From positions 253,570,843 through 253,634,842 of the forward strand of contig NC_090989.1 in the NCBI RefSeq assembly GCF_041146395.1: a stretch of 64,000 bases of DNA. The letters run 5' to 3'. The notes beneath the pieces are model-generated. The model had not been told where the DNA came from. It saw only the letters and a list, made by a program, of their open reading frames with translations, and did not search any database. Origin of the DNA: Eulemur rufifrons. Lineage: Eukaryota; Chordata; Mammalia; Primates; Lemuridae. Of the stretch, positions 12,470 to 22,845 are shown one piece after another (the stretch's first letter is position 1; each line of letters starts with the position of its first letter). A program made the translations under genes and the position numbers.

Positions 12470-12845
12470 AGATGTACACTCAAGCACTTATTCCAATTAT
12501 ATAAATGACACTCAGACACACAATTTGAATACTCAAAAGAACATACACAAATACTAACTCACACACACTGATACAGTCACGGGTATAAAGACACACACAG
12601 GCACACAAACTTTTGGATACAAACTCAGACATTTTGAAAATACATATAGAGCGGCACACAAACTTATTGTCACTCATGCACACACTGAGCCCCTTATGTA
12701 AACACACAGACCCAAACTTGCAGCCCCCCCCCCATAGAAACCTGCATAAGCTTCAGAAACAGAAACACACAGGCAAACTCACAGACACTTGGACTGATGC
12801 AGAAGTGTGTGAACAGATAGACGAAAAGACATACACACACATGAC
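12470..12845. repeat. Degenerate CA-rich block 3' of exon 1A
   Basis: About 375 bp of plus-strand sequence is dominated by imperfect ACAC, CACACA and ATACAC units separated by unique bases. It includes a C-run at 12,726-12,734. It looks like a decayed microsatellite region. It ends just before the conserved exon 1A segment. Confidence 0.55.
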
Positions 12846-12957
12846 AATCTCTGAGAAAATGCGGCGCACCCCCTCCTCCAGGGTCGCCCTGCGTGGGGGA
12901 CCAGCGCCTGGCTGTGTCACTGAGTTAGTACGCCTGGAGCCCGTATCGCGGTCCTAC

Positions 12958-13003
12958 CTGTCCTGCTGGTCCGAGGAGTCGGGTAATTTTTCTCTAAATC
13001 CAT
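12958..13003 (-). CDS. PAX5: PAX5 first coding exon 1A
   Basis: The minus-strand ATG at 13003 opens MDLEKNYPTPRTSRT (15 codons plus a single G). The donor GTAGGACC starts at 12957. This is the canonical BSAP N-terminus used in B cells. The split codon G|GA completes to Gly with exon 2. The start context is strong (A at -3, G at +4). The exon is separated from exon 1B by 7.3 kb and uses the same splice phase, so the two are interchangeable. No frameshift or stop is present. Confidence 0.97.
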
Positions 13004-13155
13004 TTTGATTTTTCAGGACTTGATGGAATGGACAGGGCTAAAAAAGTTTCCACTTTTTTGTGCCTTTTTTTTTTTTTTTTTTTTTTGTGCCAGGGGCCGC
13101 TCACAGGTCGGAATAATTCAAGCCTTCCGCTCCCCCGCCGAGCTGGGGTAGCTGA

Positions 13156-13254
13156 TCACTGAGCTGAAACTAAACGTTTTAGGTGGAAAAAAAGCGTCCG
13201 AAGGCACCGTGAAATGATTAAGGAACTAAAGAGCTTCTCGCCATGTGAGATCAT
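13156..13254 (-). other. Upstream ORF 2 in PAX5-1A leader (32 codons)
   Basis: The ATG at 13254 opens 32 codons, ending in TGA at 13158-13156. It overlaps uORF 1 and uORF 3 in a different frame and ends about 150 nt before the main start codon. No recognisable peptide; a regulatory role is inference only. Confidence 0.5.
13218..13244 (-). other. Upstream ORF 3 in PAX5-1A leader (8 codons)
   Basis: The ATG at 13244 is followed by seven sense codons and TAA at 13220-13218. It occupies the third frame, so all three frames of this 30-nt stretch carry an upstream start. Confidence 0.45.
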
Positions 13255-13273
13255 GTCCTGTTCTCGCCAACAT
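13226..13273 (-). other. Upstream ORF 1 in PAX5-1A leader (15 codons)
   Basis: The ATG at 13273 is followed by 14 sense codons and a TAG at 13228-13226. It is in the same frame as the main PAX5 ORF but closes 220 nt before it. It would need leaky scanning or reinitiation for PAX5-1A translation. Its presence in the mRNA depends on the inferred transcription start. Confidence 0.5.
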
Positions 13274-13460
13274 CACAAGATGTCCCCAGACACGCCGCGC
13301 CCCCAGCGCGCAGCACAGCACTGCCAGCACGGAGCGGGGAACCGGTGTTGGCACTGCGCGGCCGGGCCTGCTCAGCGTGCCAGACGTGGCGGACCGGGCC
13401 GGGCCGGAGCAGAGCGGGAGGCCGGGAGAGCAGCAGTGCCGCCGCCGCGCAGCCCCAGAC

Positions 13461-13467
13461 TTTTATA
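13461..13467 (-). promoter_or_regulatory. PAX5: TATA box of PAX5 exon 1A promoter
   Basis: The minus strand reads CCCCCTATAAAAGTCTGGGG here, a consensus TATAAAA flanked by GC-rich DNA. It lies about 460 bp upstream of the exon 1A start codon. PAX5 is known to have a TATA-containing distal promoter, which supports the assignment. Confidence 0.85.
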
Positions 13468-14862
13468 GGGGGTGGGGGGGAGGGAAGGAAGGCTTCAGAC
13501 TGCGCCCGGCGCTAGCCCGCGCGCCTACGGGAAGGGGCAGACAGTAGCCGAGCCGGATCCTGGGCCTTGCGGCCGCACCCTCTACTAAGCCCTGCGCCTG
13601 GGGGTCGCGGCACTCTGCGCTGTGCACAGGACTGGTCACCCCTCCACCTGCAAACCCCAGCGCCTAGGCGGGAGCAGGCCCGGTTTTTGTTTTAAAAGAA
13701 ATTAACCACTCTGCCAAGCAGGTGCTTTTGAAGGGGGTGCCAAGGCTAGCAGCGTTGCCAGGCACAGAAGGGACGTTTCAATTTCCTCAGATTCACCCCT
13801 AGGGCGGCGCCCGCCCCCAGGGTTCCCAGCCACCCCACCCGCCCCCACCCCCAATTTGCAGTTCCAATGCTATTGCTGAGCACCGGACTCTAGGGCAGCG
13901 CCAGATCCCTAAAGCCACCAGGTCCCATTCAGCTTCCTGGTCCCAGAACCCCTCCCTCCGGCCTGTCCCATTCTAGCCCGGAGCGTAGAGGTTAAGCTGT
14001 GAAACGCTGGAGATGAAATCCAGGCCTCCGCTTTGGAGCAGCAGGGCAGAGCAGAACATTTCAGCAGGTTCTGGAGATTGGCGGGAGTTCCGGACACCTT
14101 ACCCCGGCCCATAAATAGAATCCCATTGCCCTCGAGCCCCCAGACGTTGCGGAGTCCCCGAGCCCCGGGACCTGATTCCAGAGGGGAAATCAGATCTAGA
14201 GAGGTGGAGCAGAGGTGTGGCATGTCTAGCACGCTCTCTTCGGCCCAGGCTCAAGTTTCCCCTCCCAGTGCCCCTCCCCAGTCCAGCCGCTGGGCCTCGC
14301 CACTGGAAGCCTGTGGGGCCCCGCTGCGGGGTGGTCGCAGGGGTAAGGTTCTCCAGGGCGGGAGAGCGCTCCGCAGGAGAACCCTTGCTTGGCCTGCCGG
14401 ACAATGGCAGTTTCAGAGAGTGAATCGTCCTCAGCGAGAGTGTTGTTTGTTTTTTGGAGGGGGTGGTCACGAGGCTGGGCCGAAACCTAGGGGGAAGAGC
14501 CTAGAGCTCTAGGAAAGGGGGGCCCCGGGCGGGAACCGGACATCGCATATCCACTGAGCAGATTTCGCCGCAATCGGAAATGTGGCTGTGGATTCCCGGG
14601 CGGCCCCCCCACCAAGTGGTCTGCGCAGTCCCCCTGCGCTGCCTCCTCCCGGCAGCCTGTGGGTCCGGGTCCTTACTCGGCGACTAGATTTTTGGCCATC
14701 TCGGTGCGCTCGACTCATTCCCTCCGCAGCCGGGTCCCAGCCCCGGCTTCCCGCCCTCCCGCCTCGCCCGAGCTGAGAGGCAGCGCCTGGGAGGCGCGGC
14801 CTGTCCGTGCCCGGAGATCAAAAGCCCTCCCGGAATTGACATTTCACCCCGGGCTGGGGGCG

Positions 14863-15395
14863 GGGGTGTTTGTGGTTTTGTTGTTGTTGTTGTTGTTGTT
14901 GTTTTCCATTTAGGGGGTTGTTTTGTTTTGGTTTGTTTTCATTGAGTTTTCATTATCTATGAGAGAGTCTTTTGTTTCGGGTGTTTTGCGTGTTGTTTTT
15001 CCGTGGAATTGATTTTACTGGGTTTTGCTTTGTGAGTCTTGGACTTTGGGATGGGTTTTGTTTTCTGTCGTGTGTGTTTTGATTTTGTGTGGTTTTTTGT
15101 ACTTTGTCTTTATAGGTTGTCTTTTTGTGTGCCGTTGGTAAGGCTTTTCCTTCAGCGTGGTGTTTTCATGTGTTCTGATTTTGCATTAGTGGGTGTCGTT
15201 TGTGTGTGTTGCGTTGGTGAATTTTGTGTCAGTGTGTGTTTTGTTTTTTTCTGTTGAGATTTTGTTTTTATGAGCTTCGCGTTTGGATGGGGGGTTGGGG
15301 TTATGTTTTCATGTGTTTGGCTTTAGTTTTTGTGTTTGTGGGATGAGCTGGTGAGTTCTGCGTGTGTATTTTGGCTTTGTGGGGCTTTGAAATTA
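14863..15395. repeat. G/T-rich, C- and A-poor tract upstream of PAX5 exon 1A
   Basis: Over about 530 bp the plus strand is almost all G and T. It starts with a (GTT)n run at 14,873-14,902 and continues as irregular TTTTG, TGTGTG and GGTTTT words with very few C. Single-motif periodicity is lost after the first 40 bp, so it is not a simple microsatellite. It separates two CpG-rich blocks. An open frame at 15,039-15,257 in it is a low-complexity artefact. Confidence 0.7.
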
Positions 15396-15399
15396 GCAA

Positions 15400-17100
15400 G
15401 GGGACGCCGGCCACTACTCGGTTCCTGCCGCACCTAGGAAGGGCAGAGGATTAGGCCAAGCATCAAATGGTGGGTTTGCGGTGCTCCAAAACACCCGACC
15501 CAGGCGCCGCCGCGTCGCGCTCCGCACGCTCCGGACCGGCGCGAAACAAATGTGCGTTCCCGAGGGGGCGCCCGCTGGCAGTCACAATCCCGGGTCATAA
15601 TTCGCAGAACTCCCCTCGCAGGGTACCCAGGGCCAGCCGCCGTCCGCTTGCCCACCCTGTCCGCTGTGAGTCGGTCTCCCCTTGCGACTGGCCAGCGTGC
15701 TTCGGACTTCTCCGACTCCCACAGCGTTGGCCCAAGGGGCGGCTCCCTGCCGCGGAGCAGGTGACGAACCACTTCGGAGGACACGGAATTGATGCCGCGG
15801 CCCTAGAGATACGGGACAAGGGGCCAGAACGCGTGGAGTCCAGGCGCAGATTGGCGTCGGGATCGCCCAAGAATCCCCCATCTTCTTGCCCGCAGCCCTA
15901 GAATCCCAGAAACCCAACTCCGCTCCGATTTCGGTTTGGAGAGCCCGCCCGGGTTTGCTACCATAGATACACAAATCCACACCCGCACACACAGCTGGAG
16001 AGCGAGCGAGAGCCAGCCCGCGCCGCGGTAACAGCGGCCTGCACGGCGGAACCCGCGCTGGCGCCGCCTCAGGGGGAAACCAAACTGTAGTAACCGGAAA
16101 TGTTCCGGGGACAGAATAGGGCATTTTTCTGCCCACGTTGCCCGGACTTCTCCAACCTCAACACACGTTGGTTTGCTTAACGCTACATCAGAGAGAAAAG
16201 GAGAGGCAAATTTAGAGTCAGAGAGATACGCTGGCTAAACCGGCAAGGCAATGCGAGGAAGAAAGAAACACGGAGTGGGAGAGACAAGACTGTGGGCAAA
16301 CACAGACTGGATGCCCAGGAAAGGGGCTGAAGCGGAGGCTGCTCCAGACCCCTGCACGCTCTGGCATTCGTGAGAGGGAGGAAGCAGAAACCGAGAACAG
16401 AGAAAGGAAAAGAAAAGATACGCAGAAGGGGTTGGCCTAGGCACGCTGCGAGCTTCCCTGCGGCTAAGACGCTGCAGTCAAGGGAGGGGGAGCCCGACGT
16501 CGGGAGGCCAGGGGCCAAGGTCCGGCCCTTCTACGCGGCCGGGAAACACTGGGGGATTCAGGGCTCGTGGAGCAGGGACTGGGGCTCAGTTCCGACCCGG
16601 CGCCCCCAGTCCCCAGACCTCCAGCCCGAAATCCAGCAAAGGTTGGGCCATCGCTGTCCGCCGGTGGGCCTCCCTGTGTGCACGCCCTGGGAGAAGCCGC
16701 AGGGGACGCCTCTGGCCCTCAGGCTCCGCGCGGGAGCTCGCGCTGAGGGTGGGTGGGAGCCGACGTCCAGGCAAGAAGCGAGGAAGAGGCCCCGCCCTAA
16801 AGCTGGGGACCCAGTTCTGCCAGAGCCTGTGGCCGGAGCTGAACTCGCAGGATTCGGGGTTCTCGCAGCGCGCACGTGGTACTGCATCTTCCGCAGGCGG
16901 CGCCGCTAATGTCCAGCCCCGCCCCGCTTCGTGTGCCGGGCCTGGACGGTCACGATTGAGAGTGGACGCCGAATCGCGGCGAAATGGTCCCTTGCGGTAT
17001 AACTTGGGGCTCGCCTAGGGGAGGTGGCGGGATGGATAGGGGCGCCTCTCCATCTGCAACTTCCCGGGCGCAGAGCGCAAAGCAGCACACAGATCCGGCC
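15400..17100. promoter_or_regulatory. CpG-rich block upstream of PAX5 with no assigned gene
   Basis: GC-rich DNA with many CG dinucleotides lies 2-3.7 kb upstream of the PAX5 TATA box. The longest frames (16,370-16,909 plus; 15,582-16,136 minus) have low-complexity Arg/Pro/Gly composition and no recognisable domain. It may be part of the extended PAX5 promoter domain or the start of a non-coding transcript. Confidence 0.5.
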
Positions 17101-20100
17101 AGTCGGGGAGAAAACTGCTGAGGACTGGTTTGGGTCAAAACACCCATTTCGGCTGTCAGTGGGGTCCTCTGCGCCTACAGGGCTTCGAGCTCCGGCTGGC
17201 TCGCTGGAGCACCATGTGCCAGGGACTCGCCACCCGGAAATACTTGGGTTGCTCTGGAATAGACGATGGGTCTGTGTTCGGTGAAACCTGGTGGGTTATT
17301 GCTATTGTTTTACTTTACTGCTTTTCTTGATTTAATTAAAAGTGTTATTTAGAGAAGCCTCAAAGAGCGAAGACCTGGGTCGTTTGGATGGGTTCATTTC
17401 GACTCAAATCCAGTAATTCAATTCAGTTCCACGACTGGTTTCCTGCGCAAAGGTACACATGGCAGACGTCAAATGTATGCCGTAGACATATGCACAGAGA
17501 AGCGATTTGAAGGCAACTCTTGGAGAATTTTGAGATAAAATTCACTCTCCTGGAGTTACATTCGCACGCAATATATGAATATGGAAAACAGGTAGTCAGT
17601 TGTATTTAAAATTTGCCAACACGTCCTAGCAATCCCCTCCTATCTAAGAATCCAAAATGGGGCATTGAAAAGATTTACTGGCATTCTGATTGTTTAACAC
17701 TGAAAACAAGTGTAAATCAGTTTATTTCTGTCTATATTTCCTTTTAAATTCAACAATACCATAATTTGTAAGCAATAAAATAATATTTTGCTAAAGAAAG
17801 TTTACAAGTAGGATGTTTTATTTCTATCAGTATTTATACAATGAACTGTTAGTTCTCCTCTCCCCTTTTTCTTCTATTTCACCGTGTAATGTGAGCTTTA
17901 AATATTCATGTGCCAGCCCAGACTTACATTTATGTAATGTGTTTTAAACTAATAACATTTTAATGTGATATAATTTGATTCCATGAAGTATTGGAACATA
18001 CAGGAGCCTACTTCACAAGTGATTTGAGTGAGGGTGAGTGCACAGGCTAAACGATTCTTATAGTTTTGGTCGCAGATCAGAATGTTAAACGGAAGGGAAG
18101 CGCGCCTCTAAGTAGGCCCTTTAATATTCTCGCTTACTTCATTCTCCATTTTTCTGTAATAACTTCCGTGCTGTAGCAGAGGATCACAGCAGGATTGGGG
18201 CGCTTTCCTTGGAGCCTGCAGTGTGAACCTGCAGATTGCCAAGTGAATACCTCATTCTCAGGGCAGGTTATGGGCTGATTTTTATTTTTTCTTTTCGGGA
18301 GAAAGTCTTTTGAGGAGGTCAGGGAACTACAGGATATAAAGCCTGGATTTGAGAACATGTGTTTTAAAAATCTTTCAGATTTTCTGCTGATTATCTATTT
18401 TTAGCAACACGACCAGCTATTTGCTGGTAGCTTCCTCCAGAACTCAGCCCAAAGGAAGATGGAAAAGAGGAGCGAGGCTTGGGTCCAAAGTGCCTTTGAG
18501 ATGTGCCCTAAATTCAGCCCCAGTGTCTAGCAATCACCACAGACACTTCCCAAAGCCTTAACTTCTTCACTTTGTACTGGAGATAGGGGTCAGACCTTAT
18601 GACGAATGCAAATCTACTAAAAAAAATGTCTACAAAAAGAAAAATTAAAGATGTTCTCCAATTTCTTTTTGGTCAGTTGAAACCTATTTGGAATATCAAG
18701 TTAGTATGAGGAGCTTATGAACTTAGAACAAGAAAGTCATTTTCCCTCTAACTCATGCAAATATTTCTAATAGGAAATCATGACCTTGTATTCTCTTTAC
18801 AAACACATAGTGTTCACCTATTATAAGGAAACTCTAGCAATCTATTGTTACCTAGGAATCCAAGGTAGAACACCGAAAAGATATGAAGTCTGAGGACCAA
18901 ATATTCAGACTAAATACATACTAAAATAATCGTGCTAAATGATTCATACTAAAATGTTGCTATAATTTCAGTTAAAACAATTCTTAGAACAAGTACTGTA
19001 ATTTTCTGGAGAGATCTTTATAAATTCCCACAAAAAACAATTAAGGAATACGTACTCAAATTTTCTTTTTACAGTATTCGTGTATATGTATATATAGATA
19101 GTTAGATATATGTGTAAGGTTCTCCGCATGGCTGTGAGCTTGAAGATGGGCTTCTCCATGTTAGGCACAAATTCTTATAAACAAGGTATGAGATGGAAAC
19201 AGTTTGGTGAATTGAAAGGGGAACAATTTTTTCCTACTTTCATAGAGCAATTGGTGTCTCATTTATCATGCAATTTACATGTAGACTCCCGTACCCCATG
19301 AAGTGACAAAAGAGAATTAGGCAGGAATGAAAACCTGCCGGTGTCTGCAGGCGGTGCCTCAAAGCGCCTCCTTGGACACACGTTCTTGGTGGTGGGGAGT
19401 TTGCTGCCTCTAAACCAGGCCTGACCTTTTGTCTTTTGACCTCTGATGCATGAAATTAGGTAGCAAAAGAAAATGTGAAGAAAAGGATACAAAAACATGG
19501 AAAAACAGCTCTTCTTGACAATAGTCATTCTATCAGATCATAGCGGAGCTGCCCTGCACAGCCCGAAATGCTTGTTTATAAGGCTGCAGGTCTTCCTGGC
19601 CACTGGCAGCCCTGTTCTCCTTTGTGGGTGATCTGCATTTGTTGGGGGAGGGATTAAGTACACTTTTTAATTAAGCTCAGAGCTGGGTTTTGTCCCAGCT
19701 CCTTTCACCAAAGCCTGGTTAGTGAGCGTTTGGTTCCTCCATTTCCTCTGAGGCCCTCTGTGTAGGCTGGTACCTGAGTTGTGCCAGCCAGCCAGAGTAA
19801 CTTCTAAGATCCAGTGGAAAACTCTGCCCCTAAAGCCCTTCTGGCCACCCAGGATGAAGCTGATTCACAACTGGCATAGGTGGGGGAGGGTGGTGGCATT
19901 CTTGGTCCTGAAGGACCGAATACCCCAAATGGATAGCCCTCCACTCTTTCTCTAGACCCAGTAAGGGAGCCTGAGGTACTGGGGTCTTCTGGCCCCTCTG
20001 CATAATGGGCCAGCCCTGTGCCCTCCACTGTCAAGAGAGCCAGGGAGGAGGGTAAGAACGTTTGCAGAGAAGCCCTCAGCGAGCCTCCACACATCAATCA

Positions 20101-21020
20101 TCCTTTGACCCTCAAAGCCACCCTGGGAAGGGGAGCACAGCCTTCGGTCAGGAGCCAGGGTGCAATGTCACTTGAGTCCCAGGCCCTGTCCAGAAGAAAG
20201 ACAGACCTCTACTTAGACCATAAGAATGTGAGTGTAAACAGTCAGGGATCTGGGAGAACCAAGCAAGGTGCTGAAGCCAGGCTCAGGAAAGGGGGAGGCT
20301 GGAGTAGACTGCTCTAGGGGAGTGCCCTGAGATGAGTGTTGAAGAGTCATTGGGACTCCGCTAGATAAATAAGGATGCAGATGACCTAATAAATATCCCC
20401 ATTTTGCAGAAAATGTTACTGGGTATCAACATACAAGCAAAATGCTATGAAAAGAGCTGACCAAGGGCTTGAGGGGATGGTAGGAATGGCAAATGCTTCT
20501 CAGGGAAGGAATTCATGGTGGTTTGAGGAGGGGGCCAAGGAAAGAGGAGGGATAAGGTGGACAGGCCCCTGCCACACCTTGCTTAAGACTGCCTGAGCAG
20601 TAGCTACAGACACGTGTTCTCCCCTTACCAGGTGAAATAATGGACCCAGGGGCCAAAGGGAACAGGTAAGAGAAAGACCCTTGGACCAAAGGAGGGAAAC
20701 ACAGGGAAGCTTAATGTCTATCAATTTTTTAGCTTTTCCCCTAGGAAGTTTGCACAAAATTCCTCAAAAATCTCAGCCTGGAATGTTCCTCGTGCACCTT
20801 ATTAACTCCTTCTAGGCTGTGAAGGACCCTCTCAGAGCTCACAGCTCATAGCCACCACTCTCTGCTGGGCCACACGGCCCTGAGCTCTCCCTTCTTGTTA
20901 CCCTGTGGGCTGGAGATGAAGTTGTCATCACTTCTCCTGGTCTATGGGCTCCCGTAGGCAGGGATTCACCTCTGGGCACCAGCTCTTCGAGCAGTCAGTC
21001 ATTCTGTTCCTTTGTAGCAG

Positions 21021-21190
21021 TAGCTTCTAAACTTCAGTGTGAGAAGAATCACATGCAGATCCCTGGGCCCCAGCCCCAGAGAGTTTGATTCAATGCTATG
21101 GGACAGAGCTAGGAAGCTGAATGTATAACTTCCCCAGATGAGTCAGATGCAGGAAGTACCTGGACATTCACCGAGAAACGCTGGTTTAAA
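21021..21190 (+). mobile_element. MER5A-type non-autonomous hAT-Charlie element
   Basis: Starts 'agcttctaaacttcag' and continues through 'aatcacatgcag', 'gggccccagccccagagagt' and 'tgattca' to 'gagaaacgctgg', the MER5A order of words. Old and diverged. Confidence 0.6.
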
Positions 21191-22289
21191 AGCTTTTCCA
21201 GGGCAAAGACTAAAATACCATGATTCACTGCCCCCTGCCCCCTCACCAGCTCTACACCTGTCCAAACATCAAGAACCTGGAACTTGTCATGGCAGCAGCA
21301 TCCAGATCCCAAAAGCAACAGCAGCCATGTTTACAAACCATTCCTAATTTGCCCCCAAAGGACCACAGCACCATCTGATTTTGGAGATGGATGTGTTTCC
21401 TCCTCTCATTTTTAATTCAGTTCTATTCAGCGAAGAAAGCCTTGTGCTTACTCCTAGAGAGAGATGAGAACCTCCTGCCTTTCAGTTAGATTGGAGTAAT
21501 AAGCCTATAATATGAGGTAGAACTTGTTCAGGCTTTTCATTAAATACAATTAGGAAAATGAAGGCAGAGTCCTCCCTTCCTGCTAGGGGAAATCTATGAA
21601 GATTTCTTAAAGAAGGCAGCATTTGATCTGCGTCTGGAAGGCTGAATGGGAAAAGATGGGGAGAAGGATGCTACAGACTGAGAGTTCAGTATGAGCAGTG
21701 GCTTGGAGGTAGAAAATGCTTGGCCTATTTAGGAATTGGCAAGGCAGGAGGATAGAAAGAATTTGCTGGTGATGAAACTAGGATCAGTTGAGGAAACAGA
21801 GTCCACAAGCAGTTATAGTAAGAACTGCATTAGAGCAATCTCAAGGTTTGGTCCACTTACCCACCATTCCCAGGTGGCAACATGGGAACATCTGAACTTC
21901 CTTTGGAGCTTTGTGAGACTATCTTTCTTGCTGAGCCTCCCTGAGTGAGCAGAAGTCATGTCGCCTGCTTCTGTGGGCTTTTGTGCCTGTGCTGTGCCCA
22001 GGCTTACTCCACGAGTGAGCACACTGGGCTCCCTTTGGGTCTCACACTTCTGCTAATGCCTTTGTCACACTGTCATAGCTCCTTGTCCTCTTGCCTTCCT
22101 TTCATGAAAGCAGTGGAACAATGTCTGATCCACCTCTGCAACCCCAAAACAGCACAGGACTTACCCATAAAAAATGTTCATTTGAGAGTCTGATGAATGA
22201 ATAAATGTGAAGGTGAAATCCTCCCTGAACTGGGCCTCTGTAGCCCATGACTCTAGCTCCTGTTTCACCACACCCTAGAAGTATGACTT

Positions 22290-22440
22290 CACCTCTCTGC
22301 CCCTCAGTTTTCTAACCTGTATAATGGGGAGAATAACTGTCACCCACTCAACCTACCTTTCACAACTGTTATGAGGACCAAATGATATAACAGCTGGGCA
22401 CTTGCTTTACAAAGTATTGTTAGGATGGGTTTACATTCCT
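22290..22440 (+). repeat. MIR SINE
   Basis: 'cctcagttttctaacctgta' and 'taatggggagaataa' then 'tgttatgaggaccaaatgat' match the MIR core and 3' region. Confidence 0.7.
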
Positions 22441-22553
22441 CGATGCTGTGTAAAGAACATCTTTTTTAGTTGACTAAATATATTTCTCCTTTGGTAGAGG
22501 AGCTGATGGTCCAGCATTTGACAGGAGCTATGAATGAAAGTTTGTATAGGAAG

Positions 22554-22845
22554 GGCCAAGCATGGTGGCTCACGCCTGTGATCCTAGTACTCTGGGAGAC
22601 AGAGGCAGGAGGATCGCTTGAGGTCAGGAGTTCAAGATCAGCCTGAGCAAGAGTGAGACCCCGTTTCTACTAAAAATAGAAAAATTAGCTGGGCACACTG
22701 GCGCTTGCCTGTAGTCCCAGCTACTCAGACGGCTGAGGCAGGAGGATTGCTTGAGCCCCAGGAGTTTGAGGTTGCAGTGAGCTATGATGACACCACTGCA
22801 TTCTACTCAGGACAACAAAGCAGATTCTGTCAAAAAAAAAAAAAA
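22554..22845 (+). mobile_element. Alu SINE (lemur type)
   Basis: A complete dimeric Alu from 'ggccaagcatggtggctcac' to a poly(A) tail. It is flanked by target duplications 'aaagtttgtataggaag' and 'aaagtttgtatagaaag'. It is the first Alu met from the left end of the window. Confidence 0.92.

Larger units (their letters stand above)
1..13436 (-). other. PAX5: PAX5 gene, 5' part (two alternative first exons and intron 1)
   Basis: PAX5 encodes BSAP, a nuclear paired-domain transcription factor that commits cells to the B lineage and also acts at the midbrain-hindbrain boundary and in testis. The window holds its two first exons on the minus strand. Both end after the first base of a codon, so either can splice to the same exon 2, which starts the paired domain. 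That exon is not visible here and should lie to the left of position 1. Known PAX5 biology is a distal TATA promoter for exon 1A and a downstream TATA-less promoter for exon 1B; the sequence shows the same arrangement. The 5' boundary is inferred from the TATA box. The neighbour ZCCHC7 is divergent, about 44.5 kb away. Confidence 0.95.
13004..13436 (-). other. PAX5: PAX5 exon 1A 5' untranslated leader (inferred extent)
   Basis: The extent is inferred from the TATA box at 13,461-13,467, which predicts initiation about 25-30 bp downstream, near 13,432-13,438. The leader is about 430 nt and GC-rich in its first half. It contains three upstream ATGs (at 13273, 13254 and 13244), all of whose frames close before the main start. 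It also contains an A22 run (T22 on the plus strand, 13,065-13,086) about 60 nt before the start codon. No other ATG occurs in the leader. Start-site mapping would be needed to confirm that all of this is transcribed. Confidence 0.6.
12860..14850. promoter_or_regulatory. CpG island around PAX5 exon 1A
   Basis: GC-rich sequence with frequent CG dinucleotides surrounds exon 1A, its leader and about 1.4 kb upstream. It is interrupted by the T22 run and by short AT-rich patches. Open frames on both strands here (for example 14,033-14,512) lack family resemblance and reflect the scarcity of stop codons in GC-rich DNA. Boundaries are by eye. Confidence 0.7.
17101..22536. other. Repeat-poor intergenic DNA upstream of PAX5
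   Basis: Mostly unique AT-rich sequence with no convincing exon. The recognisable repeats are a MER5A-type element near 21.0 kb and a MIR at 22.3 kb. No Alu or recent L1 is seen. Short homeodomain-like TAAT words are frequent at 17.7-18.0 kb but are not diagnostic. Confidence 0.6.

Noticed and set aside
15582..16136. 184-codon minus-strand frame in the upstream CpG-rich block
   Set aside because: GC-rich DNA lacks stops; overlapping frames of similar length occur on both strands.
16370..16909. 179-codon plus-strand frame
   Set aside because: Low-complexity basic composition, no domain; overlaps a 109-codon frame on the opposite strand.
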